Part shown: piece after piece, positions 23,799 to 31,857 of the stretch | How the letters are laid out: every line of letters starts with the position of its first letter | Position numbering within the stretch: the first letter of the stretch is position 1 | The notes under the pieces: model-generated | Told to the model about the DNA's origin: nothing | Seen by the model: only the letters and a program-made list of their open reading frames with translations | Databases searched by the model: none | Assembly (NCBI RefSeq): GCF_042679085.1 | Contig: NZ_JBHTLQ010000003.1 | Coordinates: 1-64,000, forward strand | Length of the DNA stretch: 64,000 bases | Direction: 5' to 3' | DNA from: Phenylobacterium conjunctum | GTDB lineage: Bacteria; Pseudomonadota; Alphaproteobacteria; Caulobacterales; Caulobacteraceae | Program-made: the position numbers and the translations under genes

Positions 23799-24881
23799 TC
23801 AGGCGCCCGTCCTGGGTTCGCCGACATCGCTGTTGTCAGCCGGGCCGCGCGGCTCGCCGGGGAGTTTGACCTCGCGGGCTTCCTGGGCGCGGGTGGCGAT
23901 AAATCCGGTGACGGCCTCGAACCAGGGCGTCCGCCAGGTGTCGGATTCCAGATGAAGGGCCGGGCGGGCGCCGGGGACTTCGAACCCGGTGCAGGCGCGG
24001 ATCGCCTTGCACAGGCGCGCGGCCTCCGGCGCGGTCGGGCCGGGCGTCGTCATCAGGACGGGCGCCTGGATGCGGGCCGCATCAGCCTGCGCCGCCTTGG
24101 CTGCGGTCTGGTGCGCCGCCCGCCATCCCAGGCTGGGGCCGGACATCCGCAAATCGGGATTGGCCAGTTGCCAGGCCTTGCCCACCCCGCCGCGCCAGAC
24201 GTCGTGGGTCTGGCCGGCCTGGCGCGCGTCGGGCCCGCTGCGGCTCCAGGGCCGCCAGCCGGGGCCGGGCAGACGGTCGACCAGCATGATCTTGCCAACC
24301 CAGCCCTTGGCTTTCTCAACGCTCACCGGCGTCGCGGCGAGATCCGGCGAGGACAGGACCAGGCCCTCCACCTGAAGCCCGCTTTCCACGGCGCGGGCCG
24401 CGACGACGGCGCCGTCGCCGTGCCCAAGCAGGATCAGCGGATGGCCGGGCGGCCGACGGATCACGACGCGCACCAGGCCCTTCAGGGTGGCGACATCGTC
24501 ATCAAAGCTCGGCACATAGCCGAGGTCGCGGGGCAGGGTGTAGCGACCGGAGCCCCCCTGGCCGGCGCGATCCAGCACCCAAACCGAATAGCCGCGGCGC
24601 GTCAGGGCGGCGGCGGTCTCATACCAGACCTCGGCGCTTTCGCCGTAGCCCGGCAGGACCACGACCGTGGCGCGGGGCCCGCGCCAGGTGGTGACGACGC
24701 CATAGCGCTGGACTGGGCGCTTGCCGGCCTGGACATAGCCCCAGGCCCAGCCTTCCGGCTTGAAGAAGCGCGGCCCCAGCACCGGCGGCGTGCGGCTGTC
24801 CGCGAACGGGCCCGCAAGCTCGCCCTGGCCGCAGGCCGCGAGCGTCAGCAGGAGCAGGGCGGCGAGCAGGGTGCGAACCAT
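23799..24881 (-). CDS. Alpha/beta-hydrolase-fold lipoprotein with altered nucleophile site
   Basis: A 360-residue lysophospholipase-like protein. The N terminus is a lipoprotein signal ending LAAC (Cys17). The fold is clear: VVVLPGYGESAEVWYETAAA (oxyanion loop), WVLDRAGQGGSG, then LLGHGDGAVVA. In this last motif the serine nucleophile of GxSxG is replaced by Gly155 (G-H-G-D-G), one base change from AGC. It may therefore be inactive, bind rather than cleave a substrate, or use another residue. It is read on the minus strand and divergent from lipA. Confidence 0.82.
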   Translation of the reverse strand: MVRTLLAALLLLTLAACGQGELAGPFADSRTPPVLGPRFFKPEGWAWGYVQAGKRPVQRYGVVTTWRGPRATVVVLPGYGESAEVWYETAAALTRRGYSVWVLDRAGQGGSGRYTLPRDLGYVPSFDDDVATLKGLVRVVIRRPPGHPLILLGHGDGAVVAARAVESGLQVEGLVLSSPDLAATPVSVEKAKGWVGKIMLVDRLPGPGWRPWSRSGPDARQAGQTHDVWRGGVGKAWQLANPDLRMSGPSLGWRAAHQTAAKAAQADAARIQAPVLMTTPGPTAPEAARLCKAIRACTGFEVPGARPALHLESDTWRTPWFEAVTGFIATRAQEAREVKLPGEPRGPADNSDVGEPRTGA

Positions 24882-24970
24882 CGCCCCTGTTTGAGCCTGT
24901 TTGCCGCAGTTTGCGCAACCGCACTCAATCGCGGCTTGATCGAAAGCCCCCGAGGGACGATCTAGGCGGC

Positions 24971-25948
24971 ATGGCTACGGTGATCGACACCCGCACCGGC
25001 GCGCGACCGCGCCATCCCGAAAAGCAGTCCCGGCCCGACACGCCCATCCTGCGCAAACCCGAGTGGCTGCGCGTGCGCGCCCCAGGCTCGCCGGGCTACA
25101 GCGCGACGCGGGAAATCGTGAAGGCGCATGGCCTGACCACGGTCTGCGAGGAGGCGGCCTGTCCCAACATCGGCGAGTGCTGGACCCAGAACCACGCCAC
25201 CATGATGATCATGGGCGAGGTCTGCACCCGCGCCTGCGCCTTCTGCAATGTCACCACCGGCAAGCCGGACGCCCTTGATCCCACCGAGCCGGCGCGCGTC
25301 GCCGACGCCGTGGCCAAGATGGGGCTGAAGCACGTGGTCATCACCTCGGTAGACCGCGACGACCTGGCCGACGGCGGCGCGGCGCACTTCGCCGAAGTCG
25401 TCCGGGCGATCCGGGCGGCGGCTCCTGCGACCACCGTTGAGATCCTGACGCCGGACTTCCTGCGCAAGCCGGTCTCGGCCGCCGAGCTGATCATCGACGC
25501 CAAGCCCGACGTCTTCAATCACAACCTGGAGACCGTGCCGCGGCTCTATCTCTCGATCCGGCCCGGCGCGCGCTACTACCATTCCCTGCGCTTGCTGGAG
25601 CGGGTGAAGGAGCGGGACCCCAACCAGTTCACCAAGTCCGGCCTGATGGTCGGTCTGGGCGAGACCAAGGAAGAGGTCATGCAGGTGATGGACGACATGC
25701 GCTCGGCCGGCGTGGATTTCCTGACCATCGGCCAGTACCTGCAGCCCACCCGCAAGCATGCCGCGATCGACCGGTTCGTCACCCCCGACGAGTTCAAGGC
25801 CTATGAGGAGATCGCCCGGGCGAAGGGCTTCCTGATGGTCTCGGCCAGCCCGCTGACCCGCTCGTCGCATCATGCCGGCGAGGATTTCGCGCGGCTGAAG
25901 GCTGCACGATTGGCCCAGGACAGCCGGGCCAAGGACGCGGCGCTCTAG
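24971..25948 (+). CDS. lipA: Lipoyl synthase
   Basis: A 325-residue radical SAM enzyme that inserts two sulfurs into octanoyl chains on E2-type domains. Both iron-sulfur sites are complete: the auxiliary cluster cysteines Cys59, Cys64 and Cys70 (CEEAACPNIGEC) and the radical SAM cysteines Cys85, Cys89 and Cys92 (CTRACAFC). The C-terminal serine ligand is in TRSSHHAGED. ATG 24971 is used, with GGCGGC just upstream. It supplies the cofactor for PdhB and PdhC encoded 4-8 kb upstream; ratA follows after 4 bases. Confidence 0.98.
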   Translation: MATVIDTRTGARPRHPEKQSRPDTPILRKPEWLRVRAPGSPGYSATREIVKAHGLTTVCEEAACPNIGECWTQNHATMMIMGEVCTRACAFCNVTTGKPDALDPTEPARVADAVAKMGLKHVVITSVDRDDLADGGAAHFAEVVRAIRAAAPATTVEILTPDFLRKPVSAAELIIDAKPDVFNHNLETVPRLYLSIRPGARYYHSLRLLERVKERDPNQFTKSGLMVGLGETKEEVMQVMDDMRSAGVDFLTIGQYLQPTRKHAAIDRFVTPDEFKAYEEIARAKGFLMVSASPLTRSSHHAGEDFARLKAARLAQDSRAKDAAL

Positions 25949-25952
25949 GGCC

Positions 25953-26396
25953 TTGCGTCACCATCTGACCCGCGTGCTGCCCTATGCGCCGGACCAGCTG
26001 TACGCCCTGGTCGGCGATGTGGAGTACTATCCGCAGTTCGTGCCGTGGCTGACCGCCATGCGCACCTGGAACGCCCGGGTGGACGCTGAGGGCGTCAGCT
26101 GGGTGGACGCTGAGGCCCGGGTGGGGTTCTCGTTCCTGCGTGAGAAGTTCGCGACCCGGGTCCGTCGGGATCCGCAGGCGCGCACCATCGACGTGAACCT
26201 GTTGTCTGGTCCCTTCAACACCCTGCGCAATCGCTGGGAGTTCCACGAGGACCCGGCCGGGGTTCGGGTGGAGTTCGATATCGACTTCGCGTTCAAGACC
26301 CGGCTGCTCGAAGCTCTGCTGGCGCGGAACTTCGAGAGCGCAGTCAGCAAGCTGATGGCCTGCTTCGACGACCGGGCGAAGCAGCTCTACGGCTAG
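25953..26396 (+). CDS. ratA: RatA/COQ10-type START-domain protein
   Basis: A 147-residue polyketide-cyclase/START-fold protein. The opening RHHLTRVLPYAPDQLYALVG, the YPQFVPWL motif and the C-terminal FESAVSKLMACFDDRA helix are those of the RatA/Coq10 family. In mitochondria and Caulobacter-type bacteria the family binds coenzyme Q; in E. coli it was described as RatA, an inhibitor of ribosome subunit joining. The gene's position directly after lipA is conserved. The start is TTG at 25953. The stop overlaps that of convergent pncC in CTAG. Confidence 0.9.
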   Translation: MRHHLTRVLPYAPDQLYALVGDVEYYPQFVPWLTAMRTWNARVDAEGVSWVDAEARVGFSFLREKFATRVRRDPQARTIDVNLLSGPFNTLRNRWEFHEDPAGVRVEFDIDFAFKTRLLEALLARNFESAVSKLMACFDDRAKQLYG

Positions 26397-26887
26397 GGAA
26401 CCAGACGGTCGCGCATCTGCTGCAGGGCGGCCTGGACCGCGGCGAGCTGGATCTCCGAGCGGGTCTCGTACTGGAAGAACTCCTGGCTGTGCATCAGGCC
26501 GTGGTTCGTGCGCGCGGTGGCGATATGCACGGTGCCGACCGGCTTCATCCGCGTGCCGCCGCCCGGGCCAGCGACGCCGGTGATGGCGACCGCAAGGTGG
26601 GCGTTGGAGTTTTCCAGGGCGCCTTCGGCCATCATGCGGGCCACGGGTTCTGACACCGCCCCGAGATCGGCGATCAGTTCGCCCGGCACCCCCAGCAGCT
26701 CCTGCTTGGCGCGGTTGTTGTAGGTGATGAAGCCGCGCTCGAAGACGTCCGAGGCTCCCGGGATCGCGCAGATCGCGCCCGCCACCAGGCCGCCGGTGCA
26801 GCTTTCCGCAGTGACGATGCGCAGGTTGCGCTGGCGCGCTTCATCGATCAGCAGCCGGGCCAGGGTTTCGATCTCGAGATTGAACAT
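26393..26887 (-). CDS. pncC: Nicotinamide-nucleotide amidase (CinA C-terminal domain family)
   Basis: A 164-residue stand-alone CinA C-terminal domain. PncC deamidates nicotinamide mononucleotide to the acid form, recycling NAD. The catalytic Ser29 lies in VTAESCTGGL, and the family loops YNNRAKQELLGV and AITGVAGPGGGT are present. There is no N-terminal MoCF-like domain, as in E. coli YgaD. It is convergent with ratA and lies 78 bases downstream of ispDF on the same strand. Confidence 0.93.
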   Translation of the reverse strand: MFNLEIETLARLLIDEARQRNLRIVTAESCTGGLVAGAICAIPGASDVFERGFITYNNRAKQELLGVPGELIADLGAVSEPVARMMAEGALENSNAHLAVAITGVAGPGGGTRMKPVGTVHIATARTNHGLMHSQEFFQYETRSEIQLAAVQAALQQMRDRLVP

Positions 26888-26965
26888 GGGCGATTCCGAA
26901 GCGAGGTGGGGGCAGAGGTGAGCACCGGCCGGCGGCTCCGCACAAGAGCCGGGACCGAGAAACGA

Positions 26966-28111
26966 TCAGGCGGGCAGTTCGACCGTGGCGATGGCCTGGG
27001 CCAGCAGACCCTCCTGACGGCCAGTGAAGCCCATGCCCTCGGTCGTCGTGGCCTTCACGCTGACGCGGGCGAGGGGCAGGCCAAGCAGGTCGGCCAGGCG
27101 CTGTCGCATGGCGTCGCGATGCGGGCGGATGCGGGGGCGCTCGCAGACGAGCGTGACATCGACATTGAGCAGCCGACCGCCGGCCGCGGCGACCCGGTCA
27201 ACGGCGTGGGTCAGGAAACGGTCCGAGGACGCGCCCTTCCACTGGGGATCGGTGGGCGGGAAGTGCTCGCCGATGTCGCCGTCGCCAATGGCGCCGAGGA
27301 TGGCGTCGGTCAGGGCGTGCAGGCCGGCGTCGGCGTCGGAGTGGCCGATCAGGGTCTGGTCATGGTCGATCCGGACCCCGCAGAGCCAGACGGCGTCGCC
27401 CGGACCCCAGCGGTGCGCATCGACCCCTTGGCCGATGCAGGTGACGCGGGCCGCGCCCGCCAGGCGCTCAGCCATGGCGAAGTCCTCCGGATAGGTGAGC
27501 TTCATCAGCAGGGGATCGCCGGGGACCAGGGCCACGCGGCCGCCGGCGCGTTCCATGATCGCCGCGTCGTCGGTCGGCTCCGCATCGCCGGGCCAGCGGG
27601 CGTAGGCGTCCAGCAGGGCTTGGCGTCGAAAGGCCTGGGGCGTCTGGGCGCGCCACAGGCCGTCGCGGGGCACGGTGGCTTCGATCATGGCCGCGCCCCG
27701 CTTCAGGGTGTCGGCCACGGGGAGGGCGAGAATGGCCCCGTCCGTGCCGCTCAGCGCCGCCAGCACGGCCGCGACATGCGCGGGCGTGACCAGCGGCCGG
27801 GCCGCATCATGGACAAGGACGGGCTCGTCGAGAGGACCTGCCAGGGCCTTGAGCCCGGCCTGTACGGAATCCGCGCGCTGGGCGCCGCCCGCCACCGCGC
27901 GCCAGCGGGGCAGGCCCGCGAGCACCTCGTCGGCTTCGCTGAGCCGGTCAGCGGCGGTGACCACGACGACTTCGCGAGCCCCGGCGGCGACGAAGGCCTC
28001 GACCGACCATCTGAGGATGGGGCGGCCGCCCAATGCGCGCCAGGGTTTCGGCGCCCCCGGCCCGGCCCGGGTGCTGGCCCCGGCGGCGACGATCACGACG
28101 GAGAAGTCCAT
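26966..28111 (-). CDS. ispDF: Bifunctional IspD-IspF enzyme (MEP pathway)
   Basis: A 381-residue fusion catalysing two non-consecutive MEP isoprenoid steps: cytidylyl transfer to MEP (IspD) and cyclisation to 2-C-methylerythritol 2,4-cyclodiphosphate (IspF). The IspD half (about 1-225) opens with VVIVAAGASTRAGPGAPKPW and contains VLVHDAARPLV. The IspF half (about 226-381) has the metal-binding GVDAHRW, the IGHSDADAGLHALTDAILGA segment and GDIGEHFPPTD. IspDF fusion is common in Alphaproteobacteria. ATG 28111. It is divergent from dusB. Confidence 0.97.
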   Translation of the reverse strand: MDFSVVIVAAGASTRAGPGAPKPWRALGGRPILRWSVEAFVAAGAREVVVVTAADRLSEADEVLAGLPRWRAVAGGAQRADSVQAGLKALAGPLDEPVLVHDAARPLVTPAHVAAVLAALSGTDGAILALPVADTLKRGAAMIEATVPRDGLWRAQTPQAFRRQALLDAYARWPGDAEPTDDAAIMERAGGRVALVPGDPLLMKLTYPEDFAMAERLAGAARVTCIGQGVDAHRWGPGDAVWLCGVRIDHDQTLIGHSDADAGLHALTDAILGAIGDGDIGEHFPPTDPQWKGASSDRFLTHAVDRVAAAGGRLLNVDVTLVCERPRIRPHRDAMRQRLADLLGLPLARVSVKATTTEGMGFTGRQEGLLAQAIATVELPA

Positions 28112-28232
28112 GGGCGGTCTGTTTAGGGCGGCGCCGCGGCTTGTCCAGCACACCCTTGGCCGATGATGCGAAACTGGGCTTTACGGCGCCGCACAAGTTG
28201 CCTAAAAAGGGGGCGATGGGGATGACTATAAA

Positions 28233-29243
28233 ATGAGCACATTGCTCGAAGTCGGGGGTGTCGAAGTGCCGGGGCGGGCGTGGATCGCGCCCATGACCGG
28301 CGTGTCGGACCTACCTTTCCGGCGGGCGGCCAGCCGGCTCGGCGCGTCCTATGTGGCGACGGAGATGGTGGCCTGCGCGGAGTTCGCGCGCGGCCGGCCT
28401 GACGTCGTTCGCCGCGCGGCCGTAGGCGAGGGCCTGCCCCTGATGGTGGTCCAGCTTGTCGGCCGCGACCCCGAACTCATGGCCCAGGGTGCGCGCCTGG
28501 CCGCCGAGGCCGGGGCTCAGATCATCGACCTCAACTTCGGATGCCCTGCCAAGGAAGTGACCGGCGGTGCGCTGTCGGGCTCGGCCCTGATGCGCGAGCC
28601 TGACCTCGCCGAGGCCCTGGTGGCGTCCGCAGTGGATGCGGTGGATGTGCCCGTCACCGTCAAGATGCGTCTGGGCTGGGACGACGCCTCGAAGAACGCC
28701 CCGGAGATCGCCAGCCGCGCCGTTGCGCGGGGCGCGCGGGCCATCACGGTCCACGGCCGGACCCGCTGCCAGTTCTACAAGGGCGCCGCCAACTGGTCTG
28801 CGGTGCGCGCGGTGAAGGACGAGGTGTCCGTCCCCGTGATCGTCAATGGCGACATTGTCGACGGCGCCACGGCGCGAGAGGCCCTGGCCCAGTCCGGCGC
28901 CGACGGGGTGATGATCGGGCGCGGGGTCTATGGCCGCCCCTGGGTCGCAACCCAGGTGGAGGCCGGTCTTGCCGGTCGCGCTTTCGGCGAGCCCGACGCG
29001 GACACGCGGCTGGCGATCGCCCTCGATCACTTCCGCGACAGTCTGAAGTTCTATGGCGACCGCCTGGGTTTGCGGATCTTCCGCAAGCACCTGGCGTCCT
29101 ACGTTGATAACGCGCCTTGGCCCACGCAGGCCGAGGCCAGGCGGAGCGCCCGGCAGGCGCTTTGCCGCGAGGAGGAGCCGGCCCGGGTCGAGCAAGGCCT
29201 GATCGCGTTGTGGCGCGATCCAGACAGGAGTTTGGCGGCATGA
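28233..29243 (+). CDS. dusB: tRNA-dihydrouridine synthase (DusB/NifR3)
   Basis: A 336-residue flavin-dependent enzyme that reduces specific tRNA uridines to dihydrouridine. The TIM barrel opens with AWIAPMTGVSDLPFRR. The catalytic Cys104 is in DLNFGCPAKEVTGGALSG, and MIGRGVYGRPW near residue 225 is the FMN phosphate site. Called nifR3 in older work because it heads the ntrBC operon, as here. Its stop overlaps the ntrB ATG (ATGA). The 121-base gap from ispDF should hold the promoter for the whole Ntr operon. Confidence 0.96.
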   Translation: MSTLLEVGGVEVPGRAWIAPMTGVSDLPFRRAASRLGASYVATEMVACAEFARGRPDVVRRAAVGEGLPLMVVQLVGRDPELMAQGARLAAEAGAQIIDLNFGCPAKEVTGGALSGSALMREPDLAEALVASAVDAVDVPVTVKMRLGWDDASKNAPEIASRAVARGARAITVHGRTRCQFYKGAANWSAVRAVKDEVSVPVIVNGDIVDGATAREALAQSGADGVMIGRGVYGRPWVATQVEAGLAGRAFGEPDADTRLAIALDHFRDSLKFYGDRLGLRIFRKHLASYVDNAPWPTQAEARRSARQALCREEEPARVEQGLIALWRDPDRSLAA

Positions 29244-30364
29244 CGGGGCGAACCCAGACCGCAAGCAGCGGCATCAACATGGAGGCGCTGAAGGCGGCGG
29301 CCTTCGAGCTTTCGCCTGAACCGGCCCTGGTGGTGAGCCGAGACGGGGCCTTGGTGGCGGTGAACGAGGCGGCCGAGCGTCTGTTCGGCCAGGGGCTCGG
29401 GCTCCTGACCCGCGGGCGGTTCCAGGCGGCCCTGCCGCCGGGCTCGGCCCTGGTGTCCCTGCTCAATCGGGCGCTGGAAGAAGATGCGGCGGTCCGCGAG
29501 CGCGGGGTGGAGATCTCCCTGTTCGGCCATCCGAGCTTTGAGGCGGACGGCGCGGCGGCCCCCCTGGGCGATGGTTCGGTGCTGCTCACCCTGCATGTGC
29601 GGGGCGGCGCCTTTGGGGTGGAGCGGGGCGGCGGGCCGGAAGCGGCCGGCCTGCGCACCATCGTCGGCCTCGGTCGCATGCTGGCCCACGAGATCAAGAA
29701 CCCGCTGGCGGGCATCCGCGGCGCGGCGCAGCTGCTGAAGTCCGGGGCCAAGGCCGAGGATACGCCCCTGGCCCAGCTGATCGTCGACGAGACCGACCGG
29801 GTTCGCCGGCTCGTGGACCGGATGGAGGCCTTCTCCGACGACGCCCTGCCGGACTGCAAGCCCGTCAATATCCACCAGGTGCTGGACCGGGTGCGGGCCC
29901 TGGCCGCCAACGGCGTCGCCGATGGTCTGGGCTTGAAGGAGCACTACGACCCCTCGCTGCCGCCGACCCTCGGCGACGAGGACCAGCTGATCCAGATCTT
30001 CCTGAACCTGGTGAAGAACGCCGCCGAGGCGGCCCATTCCAGGGGCGACGGTCGCGGCGAGATCACCATCCGCACCGCCTACCGTCATGGCGTCCGCGTG
30101 CGGGCCGCCAAGGGCCAGGAACTGCGGGGCGCGCCGCTGGAGGTGCGGGTCACCGACAACGGCCCCGGCGTGCCGACCCATCTGCGCGAGAGCCTGTTCC
30201 AGCCCTTCGTCACCACCAAGGCCAATGGGGCCGGCCTGGGCCTCGCCCTGGTGTCCAAGCTGGTCGCCAACCATGGCGGCCTGATCGATTTCGACTCCGA
30301 GCCGGGCCGCACCACCTTCCGCGTGCTGTTGCCCATCGCATCCGAAGAGGAGTTCTCGGCATGA
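29240..30364 (+). CDS. ntrB: Nitrogen-regulation sensor kinase NtrB
   Basis: A 374-residue cytoplasmic histidine kinase. A PAS domain (about 12-120) is followed by the HisKA box with His150 in GRMLAHEIKNPLAGIRGAAQ and an ATPase domain with NLVKNAAEAA (N box) and VTDNGPGVP (G1). NtrB controls NtrC phosphorylation in response to PII proteins. The ATG overlaps the dusB stop and its TGA overlaps the ntrC ATG, so the three are coupled. A longer frame inside dusB is not credible. Confidence 0.97.
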   Translation: MTGRTQTASSGINMEALKAAAFELSPEPALVVSRDGALVAVNEAAERLFGQGLGLLTRGRFQAALPPGSALVSLLNRALEEDAAVRERGVEISLFGHPSFEADGAAAPLGDGSVLLTLHVRGGAFGVERGGGPEAAGLRTIVGLGRMLAHEIKNPLAGIRGAAQLLKSGAKAEDTPLAQLIVDETDRVRRLVDRMEAFSDDALPDCKPVNIHQVLDRVRALAANGVADGLGLKEHYDPSLPPTLGDEDQLIQIFLNLVKNAAEAAHSRGDGRGEITIRTAYRHGVRVRAAKGQELRGAPLEVRVTDNGPGVPTHLRESLFQPFVTTKANGAGLGLALVSKLVANHGGLIDFDSEPGRTTFRVLLPIASEEEFSA

Positions 30365-31791
30365 ACGCCGTGGCCAACGCCAACAAGAAGATCCTGATCG
30401 CGGACGACGACAGCTCGATCCGGCTGGTGCTGAGCCAGGCCTTCACCCGGCTGGGCTACCAAGTGCGCGCCACCGGCAACGCCACCACCCTGCTGAAGTG
30501 GGTGTCGGACGGGGAGGGGGACCTCGTCGTCACCGACGTGATGATGCCGGACGAGAACCTGTTCGACGTCCTGCCGCGCATCCGCAAGGAACGGCCGAAG
30601 CTGCCGGTCATCGTGATGAGCGCCCAGAACACCCTGCTGACCGCGGTGAGCGCGACGGAGGGCGGGGCGTTCGACTATGTCTCCAAGCCCTTCGATCTGG
30701 ACGACATGACCTCGGTCGCCCGCCGCGCCCTGTCGCGGCCGGCGGACTCCGAGGCCTCCAAGGCCCAGGCGCGCGCGGTCCGCGATGAGCGCTTGCCGTT
30801 GATCGGCCGGTCCGGGCCGATGCAGGATGTCTATCGCACCATCGCCCGCCTGGTCGGGGCGGACCTGACGGTGCTGATCCTGGGCGAGTCCGGGACGGGC
30901 AAGGAGCTGGTGGCCCGCGCCCTGCACGATATGGGGCGGCGCAAGGATGGCAGGTTCGTCGTCATCAACCTGGCCGCCGTGCCGCGCGAGCGGGTCGAGG
31001 CCGAGCTGTTCGGGCGCGATGACGGCGACCTGGGCAAGCTGGTCGAGGCCGACGGCGGCACCCTGTTCCTGGACGAGATCGGCGACATGCCGCTGGACGC
31101 CCAGACCCGGCTGCTGCGGGTCATCGACGGCTCGGAGACCACCCTCAATCCCAAGACCGGCCGCAGGCCGAATGTGCGGATCATCGCGGCCACCAACCGC
31201 GACCTGCGCGCCTTGATCCAGCAGGGGCTGTTCCGGGAGGACCTGTTCTTCCGCCTCAACGTCGCGCCCCTACGCATCCCGCCGCTGCGGGACCGCGTGG
31301 AAGACATTCCGGACCTGGCGCGCGCCTTCCTGCTGCGCGCCAACCGCGAGGGCCTACCGGCCAAGACGATCGACGCCGGCGCTCTGGAGCGGCTGAAGCT
31401 GCACGCCTGGCCGGGCAATGTGCGCGAGCTGGAGAACCTGGTCCGTCGGATCTGCGCCCTCTATGGCGAGGAGCTGATCAGCGCCCGCATCGTCGAGCGT
31501 GAGCTCGCTGACCAACAGCCTGTGACCCCTGGACAGGAGGGCCCGGTCACCCTGGCGACCCTCGTCGAGCGGCACCTAGGCGGCTACTTCGCCGAGCAGC
31601 CGGACGGCATTCCGCCTATCGGCCTGTACGACCGGGTGTTGGAAGAGGTGGAGCGTCCGCTGATCCAGCTGACCCTGGCGGCGACGCGCGGCAATCAGGT
31701 GCGGGCGGCGGAGATCCTCGGCCTCAACCGCAACACCTTGCGCAAGAAGATCCAGGACCTGGGCGTGGAGATGAACCGCGGCCGCCGCTAG
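30361..31791 (+). CDS. ntrC: Nitrogen-regulation response regulator NtrC lacking the GAFTGA loop
   Basis: A 476-residue NtrC. The receiver domain has Asp16/Asp17 and phosphoacceptor Asp59 (VVTDVMMPDEN). The AAA+ domain has Walker A GESGTGKE (175-182, Lys181) and Walker B LFLDEIGDMPLD. The C terminus carries a Fis-type helix-turn-helix (RAAEILGLNRNTLRKKI). Between ELFG (215-218) and the EADGG segment there are only about ten residues (RDDGDLGKLV), and the GAFTGA motif that contacts sigma-54 is missing. It may therefore act through sigma-70 promoters or as a repressor. Coupled to ntrB by a 4-base overlap. Confidence 0.96.
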   Translation: MNAVANANKKILIADDDSSIRLVLSQAFTRLGYQVRATGNATTLLKWVSDGEGDLVVTDVMMPDENLFDVLPRIRKERPKLPVIVMSAQNTLLTAVSATEGGAFDYVSKPFDLDDMTSVARRALSRPADSEASKAQARAVRDERLPLIGRSGPMQDVYRTIARLVGADLTVLILGESGTGKELVARALHDMGRRKDGRFVVINLAAVPRERVEAELFGRDDGDLGKLVEADGGTLFLDEIGDMPLDAQTRLLRVIDGSETTLNPKTGRRPNVRIIAATNRDLRALIQQGLFREDLFFRLNVAPLRIPPLRDRVEDIPDLARAFLLRANREGLPAKTIDAGALERLKLHAWPGNVRELENLVRRICALYGEELISARIVERELADQQPVTPGQEGPVTLATLVERHLGGYFAEQPDGIPPIGLYDRVLEEVERPLIQLTLAATRGNQVRAAEILGLNRNTLRKKIQDLGVEMNRGRR

Positions 31792-31857
31792 GGACAGAAG
31801 CTTTGCAGCAACATACCTGTTGAGTTTGGGGCACAGTTCCGCCTAGGGTCGCAAGTC

